Under the pieces are notes generated by a model, which did not search any database, was not told where the DNA came from, and was given only the letters and a program-made list of their open reading frames with translations. From positions 62,001-126,000 of the forward strand of contig NZ_FQTU01000003.1 of the NCBI RefSeq assembly GCF_900128885.1: 64,000 bases of DNA. Reading direction: 5' to 3'. Below, piece by piece: positions 23,899 to 32,257 of this stretch. The DNA is from Alkalibacter saccharofermentans DSM 14828. Lineage in GTDB: Bacteria; Bacillota; Clostridia; Eubacteriales; Alkalibacteraceae. The position numbers and the translations under genes are program-made. How positions within the stretch are numbered: the stretch's first letter is position 1; each line of letters starts with the position of its first letter.

Positions 23899-24852
23899 AT
23901 GAAAAATATAATAAATAAAATACCAATTCCCATATCCGGATTGATGCTGGCCTTGGCATCCCTGGGTAATCTTGTGGGAGCTTATAGCCAAGGTTTGAGG
24001 TATATATTTGGAAGCATATCGGCAATCATACTCATAACTTTGGTACTGAAGTTGGCAATGATGCCTCGATCGTACATGGAAGGGTTTTCAAATCCGGTCA
24101 TAGGCTGTATATTGGCGACAATACCCATGGGATTGATGATCTTAAGCACCTACATTATACCTGTAGCGCAAATTGCAGCTTATTGGATATGGATGGCTGC
24201 ATTAGCATTGAACGCAGTGATAATTCTGGTTTTTACAAAAAAGCATGTGTTGAGCTTTGATATCAAGAAAGTGTTTCCAAGCTACTTTGTGCTCTATGTA
24301 GGAATAGCAGTAGGCAGCGTTACAGCTCCGGCGTACGGGATGAATTCATTGGGCAAAGTGATTTTTTGGTATGCATTGGCAGCTTATATAGCTTGGTTTC
24401 CCATAGTGACCTACAGAATCCTCCGGTACAGAGAATTGCCTGATCAAATAAAACCGGTGGTGGTGATATACGCCGCTCCTGGGAGCTTGTTATTAGCTGG
24501 ATACTTAAGTGTTTTTCAAGATAAAAGCGTCAATGTGGTTCTAATCATAGGTGTTTGGGCTTTTATTATGACTTTGTTTGGAGTAAGTAAGATGCCAAAG
24601 CTTCTGAAGATGCCATTTTATCCAAGCTGCTCTGCCTTTACTTTTCCATTTGTAATAAGCGCCATGGCATTTAGTTCCATGACGGGTTTCTTAAGAACCT
24701 CAGGATATGCAGTGGTGTTTTTGGAGCCGATTAACATCTTGATGGTGGCATGGGCATTTATAATGGTATTTTTTGTGCTGATTCGCTTCAGCATATTTTT
24801 ATTGAACGAAACAGCACTGACTCCATATATGGAAAAACGTCGAAGACAGTAA
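23899..24852 (+). CDS. TDT family (TehA/SLAC1-like) transporter
   Basis: 317 residues from ATG 23899; the frame is open upstream but lies inside the preceding gene. Ten membrane spans begin with IPIPISGLMLALASLGNL, the TehA/SLAC1 N-terminal signature, and PFYPSCSAFTFPFVISAMA is the span-nine signature. Relatives move tellurite, malate, sulfite or small anions. Coupling to a Cys-rich redox protein suggests a sulfur or metalloid anion, but that is only inference. Confidence 0.85.
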   Translation: MKNIINKIPIPISGLMLALASLGNLVGAYSQGLRYIFGSISAIILITLVLKLAMMPRSYMEGFSNPVIGCILATIPMGLMILSTYIIPVAQIAAYWIWMAALALNAVIILVFTKKHVLSFDIKKVFPSYFVLYVGIAVGSVTAPAYGMNSLGKVIFWYALAAYIAWFPIVTYRILRYRELPDQIKPVVVIYAAPGSLLLAGYLSVFQDKSVNVVLIIGVWAFIMTLFGVSKMPKLLKMPFYPSCSAFTFPFVISAMAFSSMTGFLRTSGYAVVFLEPINILMVAWAFIMVFFVLIRFSIFLLNETALTPYMEKRRRQ

Positions 24853-24872
24853 ACCTGTCTCGACGTTTTTTT
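24833..24872. terminator. Bidirectional terminator between TDT and NYN genes
   Basis: AAAAACGTCGA (24833-24843) and GACAG (24845-24849) pair with CTGTC (24855-24859) and TCGACGTTTTT (24860-24870), with one bulged A. T-runs exist on both strands and the stem overlaps the stop codons of both convergent genes. Confidence 0.85.
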
Positions 24873-25635
24873 ATTGAGCCTTGTTTTTGGATTTTATTCT
24901 GACAAAATAATGGTTTATATGAGGGTGGTTTGATTTTCTGGATTGAATGTCAAACTGCCTCAAGGATTTTATCAAGGGAGTGAGTTTGGTATGCCCATAG
25001 TTTCGCGTATCAAAGTCCGGATAACGAATATTCAATCTCTTTCCAACTTCCCCAAGATAGGCCCAGCCGTCTTCGTCGCTGCTCTCCCGGATAATGATTT
25101 TTAGGGCTTCTATCAAATCGTTCCTGTTTCCCGTTTCGTTTTTCTGATAATCTTGCTTGTCGTCCTTCTCGGCAGAGTCCTCGTAATCCTCGGAAGCTGT
25201 CGAGGCCAAAACCTCAAGGTATTTGAATTTTTCGCAGGCTGATATAAATGCGATAGGGGTTTTCTTTTCGCCCATTCCCAAAACATACAGACCTGCCTCC
25301 CTAAGTCGCGCGGCCAGCCTGGTAAAGTCACTGTCGCTCGAAACTATGCAAAATCCGTCAACATTTCTTGAATACAAAATGTCCATGGCATCGATTATCA
25401 GAGCCGCGTCAGTAGCATTTTTACCGGATGTATAGCTGTACTGCTGGATTGGCGTTATTGAATAGCTTAAAAGCACAGTCTTCCATGACGAGAGCTGTGG
25501 CTTAGTCCAGTCACCGTAAATCCTTTTGATCGTAGGTGTTCCATGATTTGAGATTTCGTCAAAAATAAACTTAATGTATTTGTCAGAGACGTTGTCAGCA
25601 TCTATTAAAACTGCAATTTTTCTATCGTTTTCCAT
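24871..25635 (-). CDS. NYN domain ribonuclease-like protein with LOTUS/OST-HTH domain
   Basis: 254 residues. The N-terminal NYN (PIN-like, LabA/DUF88) domain (about 5-145) has LIDADNV, the mid-domain DAALIIDAMD and FCIVSSDSDFTRLA, giving the usual acidic metal site. An acidic linker precedes a C-terminal OST-HTH/LOTUS domain (about 170-250, LIEALKIIIRES ... WAYLGEVGKRL ... YGHTKLTPLIKSL), which binds RNA or proteins in other systems. A role in RNA cleavage or processing is likely but the target is unknown. Start ATG 25635 follows AAGGAGA. Confidence 0.88.
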   Translation of the reverse strand: MENDRKIAVLIDADNVSDKYIKFIFDEISNHGTPTIKRIYGDWTKPQLSSWKTVLLSYSITPIQQYSYTSGKNATDAALIIDAMDILYSRNVDGFCIVSSDSDFTRLAARLREAGLYVLGMGEKKTPIAFISACEKFKYLEVLASTASEDYEDSAEKDDKQDYQKNETGNRNDLIEALKIIIRESSDEDGWAYLGEVGKRLNIRYPDFDTRNYGHTKLTPLIKSLRQFDIQSRKSNHPHINHYFVRIKSKNKAQ

Positions 25636-25842
25636 AAGGCATCTCCTTGTTCATGTCGTATTTAAAGTATATTAAAAAAAAGAGATGTTTACAACAAGTA
25701 ATTGAAGTTTGCTTATAAATATTGACAATGATATTTACGTAATCAATTGATGGTTGGTATAATAAGCCTGTGAAATTTGATATTAGGAAAAACCATTGTG
25801 GATTGTTTAATAAAAGAATACAAAGATTGAGATATCGAAGGA

Positions 25843-26322
25843 ATGATGAAACTATGGAATGCAGTTGTTGAAAAAGGTAATGCATTTTCTCAAACTGACT
25901 TGATGAATTTGGAAGAAGCAAGATCGTTTTTCAAAGAACAGACATTCTCAGGAGTGGCAAAATTACTGGAAAAAGTTATTAAAATTTATATATTACATCC
26001 GAACAATTTAGGACGGTGCGGACATATTGCAAATGCATCGTACGCAGGTAGTGACGATATAATAGTGCTTGGAATCGGGGAGAAACTGGCAATTCACTTC
26101 CTGTTGACGGCAAAAATCAAGGAATTTCTAGTAATGCCATTCAATGGGGTAGTGGCAACTGACATGTCGACAATCAAGCTTTATGAAAAGCTGGGATTTA
26201 TAAAGCTAGGGTCCGTAACGAATGGTTTTAAGACGAAATCCGGGAATTTTGAAGACATAGTCTTCTTTTATATAGAGTTGACTGAAAAGGTTAGCTTGAC
26301 TGAAATAAATAGGATGTTATAA
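25843..26322 (+). CDS. GNAT acetyltransferase, N-terminally truncated and probably decaying
   Basis: 159 residues. MKLWNAVVEKGNAFSQ, YILHPNNLGRCGHIANASY and LYEKLGF mark a known GNAT subfamily. The first strand/helix normally before MKLWN is cut: in the same frame upstream LIKEYKD is followed by a TGA at 25828 and then DIEGMMKLWN, so an in-frame stop interrupts the ancestral start region. The acetyl-CoA loop, usually RGxGIG, reads IIVLGIG, losing the Arg. It is probably a pseudogene or an enzyme with altered activity. It lies 22 bases before glpP. Confidence 0.6.
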   Translation: MMKLWNAVVEKGNAFSQTDLMNLEEARSFFKEQTFSGVAKLLEKVIKIYILHPNNLGRCGHIANASYAGSDDIIVLGIGEKLAIHFLLTAKIKEFLVMPFNGVVATDMSTIKLYEKLGFIKLGSVTNGFKTKSGNFEDIVFFYIELTEKVSLTEINRML

Positions 26323-26344
26323 TAAGTCTACTGGAGGGTTGGAT

Positions 26345-26932
26345 ATGATAACAAAAAGAAAACTATGGGAGATATTAAAAACAAATCCTATTATAGCAGC
26401 TGTAAAGGACGAACAAGGGCTAAGCAAAGCACTGGCTTCAGACAACAAAATCGTGTTTGTGCTTTATGCTGATATCTTAAATCTCGATGAAATAATAGAG
26501 AGGATCTTAAAAAGTGGAAAAATTCCGTTTGTGCACATAGACATGGTGACAGGTCTTGCTACAAATCCTATGAGCATCAAGTACATTTTGAAAAATCATG
26601 GCAAAAATTGTGGGGTAATAACTACTAAAGGAAATTTAGTGAAAGAAGCTGTGGACGTGGGAATTACTGTGATTCAAAGGCTCTTTGTGATAGACTCTTT
26701 ATCAATAGAAAACAATGTAAAAAGCATAAAAAGAATGAAACCTGATGCCATTGAAATCATGCCTGGCGTTATACCCAAAGTCATAAAAAAAATACAAAAT
26801 GAAGTTCCGAATACTCCAATAATTGCAGGTGGCTTGATTGAAACGGAAGAAGAGGTCATAGATATTTTAAATCATGGCGGGATGGCTATATCCACTACTA
26901 GAGAGAATTTATGGAAAGTTAAGCGAAAATAA
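26345..26932 (+). CDS. glpP: Glycerol-3-phosphate-responsive antiterminator GlpP
   Basis: 195 residues from ATG 26345, six bases after GGAGGG; a TTG at 26339 touches the ribosome site. A TIM-barrel RNA-binding regulator with NPIIAAVKDEQGL, VLYADILNLDEII, VHIDMVTGLA, IQRLFVIDSLSIE, IEIMPGVIPK and IIAGGLIETEEEV. With glycerol 3-phosphate bound, GlpP lets polymerase pass terminators in glp leader RNAs. Two matching leaders lie downstream, before glpK and before the next membrane gene. Confidence 0.92.
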   Translation: MITKRKLWEILKTNPIIAAVKDEQGLSKALASDNKIVFVLYADILNLDEIIERILKSGKIPFVHIDMVTGLATNPMSIKYILKNHGKNCGVITTKGNLVKEAVDVGITVIQRLFVIDSLSIENNVKSIKRMKPDAIEIMPGVIPKVIKKIQNEVPNTPIIAGGLIETEEEVIDILNHGGMAISTTRENLWKVKRK

Positions 26933-26967
26933 TTTTTATTTTTTACAAAAAAACAAAATGAAAACGT

Positions 26968-26996
26968 TTGACAATGATTTTATTTTGTTGTATCAT
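26968..26996 (+). promoter_or_regulatory. glpK promoter with cre-like sequence
   Basis: TTGACA (26968-26973), 17 bp, TATCAT (26991-26996): a near-consensus sigma-A promoter. TGAAAACGTTTGACA (26959-26973), overlapping the -35, resembles a CcpA cre site with one base too many in the right half, so catabolite repression is plausible. HprK, which makes the CcpA co-effector, is encoded at 42367-43305. Confidence 0.75.
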
Positions 26997-27026
26997 GGGG
27001 AACAAGAGAATAAATTTATTTTATAT

Positions 27027-27074
27027 TTCATGACACGAGATGAGAGAGTCGCGAATTGCGGTGTCTCTTTTTTT
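27027..27074 (+). promoter_or_regulatory. GlpP-type antiterminator leader before glpK
   Basis: The block 27027-27055 is identical to 28665-28693. It runs into a terminator: GAGAGTCGC (27044-27052) pairs with GCGGTGTCTC (27058-27067, one bulged G, two GU pairs), followed by seven T (27068-27074). This lies 57 bases before the glpK start. A conserved block entering an early terminator beside glpP is the arrangement of GlpP-controlled leaders. Direct GlpP binding is inferred. Confidence 0.8.
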
Positions 27075-27130
27075 GTATTTAATTCACGGTTTGCAAACAA
27101 AGATAAAATTTTAGAATAGGGGGAATATGT

Positions 27131-28630
27131 ATGAAGGATTATATTTTATCACTTGATCAGGGGACTACAAGTTCAAGGGCAATACTTTTTAACAAAGAGG
27201 GGGCAATAGTGGGCACGGCGCAAAGTGAGTTTACCCAGTTTTATCCAAAGGCTGGATGGGTGGAGCACGATGCCATGGAAATTTGGGGTAGTCAAAGCGG
27301 AGTGGCAAGACAAGTTCTTGATAAGACGGGCATAAGTCCTGCTGAAGTAGCAGCTATTGGAATCACCAATCAGCGTGAAACCACTATAGTATGGGATCGC
27401 ACGACAGGTAAGCCAGTATACAACGCCATAGTATGGCAATGCAGAAGAACAGCAGATATATGTGATGAATTAAAGGAAAAAGGCTGGGAAGCTAAAATTA
27501 GAGAGAAAACCGGTCTTGTTATAGACGCATACTTTTCGGGGACCAAGGTGAAGTGGATACTTGACAATGTGGAGGGAGCCAGAGAAAGAGCTGAAAATGG
27601 AGAATTGTTATTTGGAACAGTGGACAGCTGGCTGATATGGAACCTGACAAAAGGAAAGGTCCATGTAACGGATTACTCTAACGCCTCAAGGACAATGCTA
27701 TATAATATAAAGACACTAGAGTGGGATGAAGAAATACTTGGGGAATTGGACATACCAAAATCCATGTTGCCACAGGTCAGGCCATCAAGCGAAGTATATG
27801 GATATACAGATCCCAACACTTTCGGAGGTGCTCAAATACCAATTGCAGGCGACGCAGGCGATCAACAGGCGGCATTATTCGGACAAGCCTGTTTTGAACC
27901 GGGGATGGCTAAAAACACTTATGGCACGGGATGCTTCATGCTGATGAACACGGGTGACAAGCCTGTGGAGTCGTTAAATGGACTTCTTACGACAATTGCT
28001 TGGGGGATAGACGGAAAGATCACCTACGCACTAGAGGGGAGCATATTTATAGCAGGAGCCGCGATTCAGTGGTTAAGAGACGAGCTTAGAATAGTGTATG
28101 ACTCGGCGCAATCAGAATACTATGCAAATTTAGTTGAAGACACCAACGGTGTCTATGTGGTGCCTGCCTTTACCGGACTTGGAGCCCCATACTGGGACAT
28201 GTATGCAAGGGGCTCGATTATGGGACTTACCAGAGGTGTCAAAAGAGAACATCTAGTAAGAGCGACATTGGAATCGATAGCATATCAAAGCAAGGATGTG
28301 CTAATGGCTATGGAAGAAGATTCTAATATAAAGTTAAAAGCGTTAAAGGTAGATGGAGGAGCTTCCGCCAATAACTTCTTGATGTCATTTCAAGCTGATA
28401 TGCTCTGTGTTCCTGTAAAAAGACCTAAGATATTGGAAACGACCGCACTTGGCGCTGCCTACCTCGCAGGACTTGCCGTAGGTTTTTGGAAAGACCAAAA
28501 TGAAATTATGAAGAAATGGAAGCTTGATCGTGATTTTACAAACTGCATGGAGGATGAAAAGAGAGAAAAGCTTTACCGTGGTTGGATAAAGGCTGTAAAA
28601 AGAGCAATGGAATGGGAAAAGGAAGATTGA
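27131..28630 (+). CDS. glpK: Glycerol kinase
   Basis: 499 residues, the full FGGY-kinase length. LDQGTTSSRAILF (ATP loop 1), NQRETTIVWD, WQCRRT, DSWLIWNLT, GDAGDQQAALFGQ (catalytic Asp region), the GTGCFMLMNTG phosphate loop and LKVDGGASANNFLM are all present. It makes glycerol 3-phosphate, the ligand of GlpP. No glpF or glpD is adjacent; instead an unrecognised membrane protein follows under a second copy of the same leader. Expression depends on the promoter at 26968 and read-through of the terminator at 27044-27074. Confidence 0.95.
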   Translation: MKDYILSLDQGTTSSRAILFNKEGAIVGTAQSEFTQFYPKAGWVEHDAMEIWGSQSGVARQVLDKTGISPAEVAAIGITNQRETTIVWDRTTGKPVYNAIVWQCRRTADICDELKEKGWEAKIREKTGLVIDAYFSGTKVKWILDNVEGARERAENGELLFGTVDSWLIWNLTKGKVHVTDYSNASRTMLYNIKTLEWDEEILGELDIPKSMLPQVRPSSEVYGYTDPNTFGGAQIPIAGDAGDQQAALFGQACFEPGMAKNTYGTGCFMLMNTGDKPVESLNGLLTTIAWGIDGKITYALEGSIFIAGAAIQWLRDELRIVYDSAQSEYYANLVEDTNGVYVVPAFTGLGAPYWDMYARGSIMGLTRGVKREHLVRATLESIAYQSKDVLMAMEEDSNIKLKALKVDGGASANNFLMSFQADMLCVPVKRPKILETTALGAAYLAGLAVGFWKDQNEIMKKWKLDRDFTNCMEDEKREKLYRGWIKAVKRAMEWEKED

Positions 28631-28664
28631 ACCAAGCTGATAACTGAATAATAAATTAAAGAAA

Positions 28665-28711
28665 TTCATGACACGAGATGAGAGAGTCGCGAAAAGCGGT
28701 TCTCTTTTTTT
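28665..28711 (+). promoter_or_regulatory. Second GlpP-type antiterminator leader, before the membrane gene
   Basis: The block 28665-28693 repeats 27027-27055 base for base. GAGAGTCGC (28682-28690) pairs with GCGGTTCTC (28696-28704), nine pairs including two GU, then seven T (28705-28711). There is no convincing promoter in the 35 bases between the glpK stop and this block, so it seems to be a second checkpoint inside the operon. The loop and right arm differ from copy one, with pairing preserved. Confidence 0.8.
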
Positions 28712-28740
28712 GTTTATAAAAATAACAGGAGGTAAACGAG

Positions 28741-29568
28741 ATGGAGTTCATTATATTAATTGCTAGTGCTTTTGGTGGTGGATTGTTCGGGGCTTTGATA
28801 GGGGCATTGCCTGCATTCATAATGGTAGGAATAATTGGGCTGGCTGGAATGACAGCTGGAGCTGGTGCGGCAGATTTAGTTGGTAACGTTGCGTTTGGAT
28901 CTTTTTTTGGTCCCCACATAGCATTTGCCGGGGGTGTAGCTGCTACCGCATACGCCCACAATAAAAACAAAATAGAGTCTGGGGGCAATATTCTCTTGCC
29001 AATGGCAAAACTAAATGATCCTATGACATTGATAGTCGGCGGTATGTTTGGCAGTCTTGGTTTTGTAATAAATCATATTTATGGCTCTATCTTGGCGATG
29101 CCTACAGACACCATAGCAATGACCGTATTTACATCAGGAATGATTGCGCGTATTTTATTTGGAAAGACAGGCTTGTTTGGGGAAAAATGTGCAGATGGAA
29201 GCAGGGCGTTTGTTCCTACAAAAGAATCCGGCATTTTTTTGATAACCATGGGATTAGGCGCAGGTCTCATATCTGCATATTATGCTGTAACTACTGGGTT
29301 GGTGGTTCTAGGGTTCTTAGTCAGCGCAACCACACTTATTTTTACTCAAATGGGACATCCGGTCCCGGGGACTCATCACATAACATTGATATCTGCCAGC
29401 GCAGCGTTGGCAAGCGGGTCTATACTGATTGGAGCTACATTTGGAGTATTGTCAGCATTATTGGGCGACTTTATTGGTAATGCCTTTAATAGCTTTTGTG
29501 ATTCGCACATAGACCCTCCAGCAGGTGCGATTTTCCTGCTTTCCTTTGTTATAATCATTTTTCTCTAA
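28741..29568 (+). CDS. Polytopic membrane protein of unknown family under GlpP-type control
   Basis: 275 residues, glycine/alanine-rich, about eight or nine membrane spans, with AGMTAGAGAADLVGN, GSFFGPHIAFAGGVAATAYAHN, GHPVPGTHHITLISA and IDPPAGAIF as striking polar-in-membrane motifs. It has no NPA boxes, so it is not an aquaglyceroporin, and it does not resemble MFS GlpT. It follows glpK and has its own copy of the glp leader, with AGGAGG ten bases before the ATG. A glycerol, dihydroxyacetone or related uptake protein is the natural guess. No function is assigned. Confidence 0.75.
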   Translation: MEFIILIASAFGGGLFGALIGALPAFIMVGIIGLAGMTAGAGAADLVGNVAFGSFFGPHIAFAGGVAATAYAHNKNKIESGGNILLPMAKLNDPMTLIVGGMFGSLGFVINHIYGSILAMPTDTIAMTVFTSGMIARILFGKTGLFGEKCADGSRAFVPTKESGIFLITMGLGAGLISAYYAVTTGLVVLGFLVSATTLIFTQMGHPVPGTHHITLISASAALASGSILIGATFGVLSALLGDFIGNAFNSFCDSHIDPPAGAIFLLSFVIIIFL

Positions 29569-29671
29569 ATTACTTTTAGAATCAAAGCTGAATTATGTGA
29601 TTAATTCATTTAAGATATGGATATAATTACTAACGTAGTGGAAATAAACTAGTCACATAAGGAGGCGTCAC

Positions 29672-31369
29672 ATGAAACAGTCCATAACGTTGGTTTTTTC
29701 AGGGGAAGCGGGCCAAGGGCTTCAAACCATTGAAGACTTTTTGGTAAACGCGGTTTCATCATCCCACCATGTATTTTCATGTAGTGATGTGATGAGCAGA
29801 GTTAGAGGTGGAAACAATACAGTTGAAATTAGAGTGTCGGACGCTCCTGTTGGCGCGTATAAAGACGAGATCGACATCATATTTTTGCTTAATGACCACT
29901 CTTTTGCGAGGCTTTCAAAGCGTACTGGCAAGCATACAGTGGTAGTGGGTGAAAAGGATTACAGCAATAAAGACGGACTGGAAGGAGCAGACCTGACATA
30001 TAGAGCTTACCCTTTTGAAGAGATGGCTAAAGAAGCTGGTGGCAAGCTGTTTTTAAATACGGTTTTATTCGGATTTGCCGCAGGAATGATGGATCTTAAA
30101 AAAGAAGAATGCCTGAAATTAATAAGTGACAAGTTTGAAGATAAAGGGGAAAAAGTAATCAAGCAAAACCATAGTGCGTTTAATATTGGGTTTGAAAATG
30201 GAATTGATTTTGTCATCGAGGAAAAAATTGCACCTGCAGGGGATCTTAAGAAAAGCTATAAGGTGCTTAACGGCACCCAGGCTGTAGGAATAGGCTGTCT
30301 TGGTGGAGGGTGTAATTTTGTCAGTGCTTACCCGATGTCACCGTCAACAGCGCTGCTTGAGTATCTAGCTAACAAAGGTGTGGAATTTGACGTTTTCGTC
30401 GAGCAGGCTGAGGATGAAATAGCGGCGCTGAATATGGTAATTGGGGCATGGTATGCAGGAGCCAGAGCGATAGCGACGACATCAGGGGGAGGGTTTTCTC
30501 TTATGGAAGAGGCAATGAGCCTCTCTGGCATAACTGAGACCCCTTGCGTTGTTCATATAGCCCAAAGACCGGGGCCAGCAACGGGACTTCCTACAAGAAC
30601 AGAACAGGCAGATTTATTTCAAGCTGTGCATGCAGGTCACGGAGAATACCCTAAAGTGGTATTGGCTCCGGGAACCCTCGAGGACGGAGTTGTGATTGGG
30701 CAGAGGGCATTTTATCTGGCTGATAAGTATCAGGTTCCTGCAATTATACTCACCGATCAGTTTTATCTCGAATCCTTCGGTCAGATGAAAAGGTTTGAAC
30801 TGGATGGAAAATACCTAGATTCTTTTGTGGAGGAAACAGAAGAGGATTACAAGCGATATGACCTTTCGAAAGGTCCGTTGTCTCCTCGTGGAATTCCTGC
30901 CCAGGGAAAAGGGATGGTAAAGGTGGATAGCGATGAGCATGACGAATCCGGGTATATTACCGAGGATTTTAGCGTTAGAGTGGCAATGCACGAAAAGAGG
31001 CTTTCAAAAAAAGAGCTTATACTCGAAGATTACATTGAACCGGCATTCATAGGACCAGACGAATATAATACCTTGATTGTAGGATGGGGATCCACATTCG
31101 GCGTTATAAAGGAATATGTCGAAAGTGGGGCACATGAGGATATGGCGTTTTTATCAATAAAGCAGCTGTATCCTCTAGATCCTTCGATTAAAGAGTATTT
31201 TGACAGAGCTGATAAAGTAATTGCGATCGAAAACAATGCTTCGGGACAGCTTGCCAACCTCCTTAAATTGGAGCTTGACATAAATGCAGATCACAAAATA
31301 CTAAAATACAACGGTCAGCCATTTTCCATTGAAGAAATTGAAAGCCGTGTTGAGGAGGTGCTCAAATGA
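29672..31369 (+). CDS. korA: 2-oxoacid:ferredoxin oxidoreductase, fused gamma-alpha subunit
   Basis: 565 residues. The gamma domain comes first (about 1-190, FSGEAGQGLQTIEDFL, SRVRGGNNTVEIRVSD), then the alpha/pyrimidine domain (AVGIGCLGGGCNFVSAYPMSPSTALLEYL, EDEIAALNMVIGAWYAGARAIATTSGGGFSLM), then the transketolase C-terminal-like domain (LIVGWGSTFGVIKEY). With the beta subunit it oxidatively decarboxylates a 2-oxoacid to an acyl-CoA and reduces ferredoxin. The Kor-type fused layout suggests 2-oxoglutarate or a branched oxoacid, but specificity is not readable. It overlaps korB by four bases. No delta ferredoxin subunit is present. Confidence 0.9.
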   Translation: MKQSITLVFSGEAGQGLQTIEDFLVNAVSSSHHVFSCSDVMSRVRGGNNTVEIRVSDAPVGAYKDEIDIIFLLNDHSFARLSKRTGKHTVVVGEKDYSNKDGLEGADLTYRAYPFEEMAKEAGGKLFLNTVLFGFAAGMMDLKKEECLKLISDKFEDKGEKVIKQNHSAFNIGFENGIDFVIEEKIAPAGDLKKSYKVLNGTQAVGIGCLGGGCNFVSAYPMSPSTALLEYLANKGVEFDVFVEQAEDEIAALNMVIGAWYAGARAIATTSGGGFSLMEEAMSLSGITETPCVVHIAQRPGPATGLPTRTEQADLFQAVHAGHGEYPKVVLAPGTLEDGVVIGQRAFYLADKYQVPAIILTDQFYLESFGQMKRFELDGKYLDSFVEETEEDYKRYDLSKGPLSPRGIPAQGKGMVKVDSDEHDESGYITEDFSVRVAMHEKRLSKKELILEDYIEPAFIGPDEYNTLIVGWGSTFGVIKEYVESGAHEDMAFLSIKQLYPLDPSIKEYFDRADKVIAIENNASGQLANLLKLELDINADHKILKYNGQPFSIEEIESRVEEVLK

Positions 31370-32217
31370 AAAACTTTGAAATGGATGGTAATCTGGACAT
31401 AGCCTGGTGTCCCGGATGTGGAAACTTTCCCATTAGGGAGTGCTTGATAGGAGCTCTGCAGGAACTGAAGATAGATCCAACAAAAGTGGTGATGACCTCA
31501 GGCATAGGACAAGCTGCAAAAATGCCTCAGTATGTAAACGTGAATTATTTCAATGGGCTCCATGGAAGGGGGCTTCCGGTGGCCGTTGCAGTAAAAGCGG
31601 CAAATCCTAGGCTGACTGTAATTGCCGAAGGTGGCGACGGCGACATGTATGGCGAAGGCGGAAATCACTTTCTCCACAACGTGAGGAGAAATCCGGACAT
31701 AACCCATATCGTACACAATAATATGGTTTACGGTCTGACGAAAGGTCAGGCATCGCCTACAAGCAAGAAGGAATTTACTACCCCTATTCAAGTGTCGGGA
31801 GTCGTAAACGAACCATTTAATCCCTTGGCGACGGCGATAGTTTTAGGGGCGACGTTCGTAGCCAGAGTCTTCTCAGCCGACAAGGAAATGGTGAAGGATA
31901 CGATCAAGGCTGCTATTAACCATAAAGGCTATGCCTTGGTGGATATTTTCCATCCCTGCGTCAGCTTCAATAAGGTCAATAATTATTCTTGGTATAAAAA
32001 CAATACTTACTACCTGGATGAAGGTTACGACAAGTCCAAGGTGGAAAATGCGCTGATGACCGCCTTGAAAACTGAAAAACATGCCTTGGGGGTAATTTAT
32101 CAGAGCGAAGGCAAGCCCTCCTTTGAAGAACTGTCGAATGTGTATGCAAAGGATAAGACTCCTGTGATTGAGAGGAAAAGAGATATAAATAAGGTTAACG
32201 ATCTTATTAAAGAATAA
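31366..32217 (+). CDS. korB: 2-oxoacid:ferredoxin oxidoreductase, beta subunit
   Basis: 283 residues. CPGCGNFPIRECL holds two of the [4Fe-4S] cysteines, with a further Cys in the HPCVSFNKVN region. TPP/magnesium binding is GGDGDMYGEGGNHFLHNVRRN ending at NNMVYGLTKGQASPTS, split by a short linker. The start overlaps the alpha subunit stop (ATGA) behind GAGGAGG. Length and motifs fit the two-subunit KorAB class. Confidence 0.92.
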   Translation: MKNFEMDGNLDIAWCPGCGNFPIRECLIGALQELKIDPTKVVMTSGIGQAAKMPQYVNVNYFNGLHGRGLPVAVAVKAANPRLTVIAEGGDGDMYGEGGNHFLHNVRRNPDITHIVHNNMVYGLTKGQASPTSKKEFTTPIQVSGVVNEPFNPLATAIVLGATFVARVFSADKEMVKDTIKAAINHKGYALVDIFHPCVSFNKVNNYSWYKNNTYYLDEGYDKSKVENALMTALKTEKHALGVIYQSEGKPSFEELSNVYAKDKTPVIERKRDINKVNDLIKE

Positions 32218-32221
32218 AAAG

Positions 32222-32257
32222 ACAAGGGATCCGCCAAATGAAGGATCCCTTGTTTTT
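32222..32257. terminator. Strong bidirectional terminator
   Basis: ACAAGGGATCC (32222-32232) pairs with GGATCCCTTGT (32243-32253), flanked by A-run and T-run. It ends korAB and, on the other strand, overlaps the stop of the convergent ABC-F gene. Confidence 0.9.

Noticed and set aside
31366..32217. Pyruvate:ferredoxin oxidoreductase beta subunit
   Set aside because: Two-subunit layout with fused gamma-alpha and no delta subunit fits the Kor class better; the substrate stays open.
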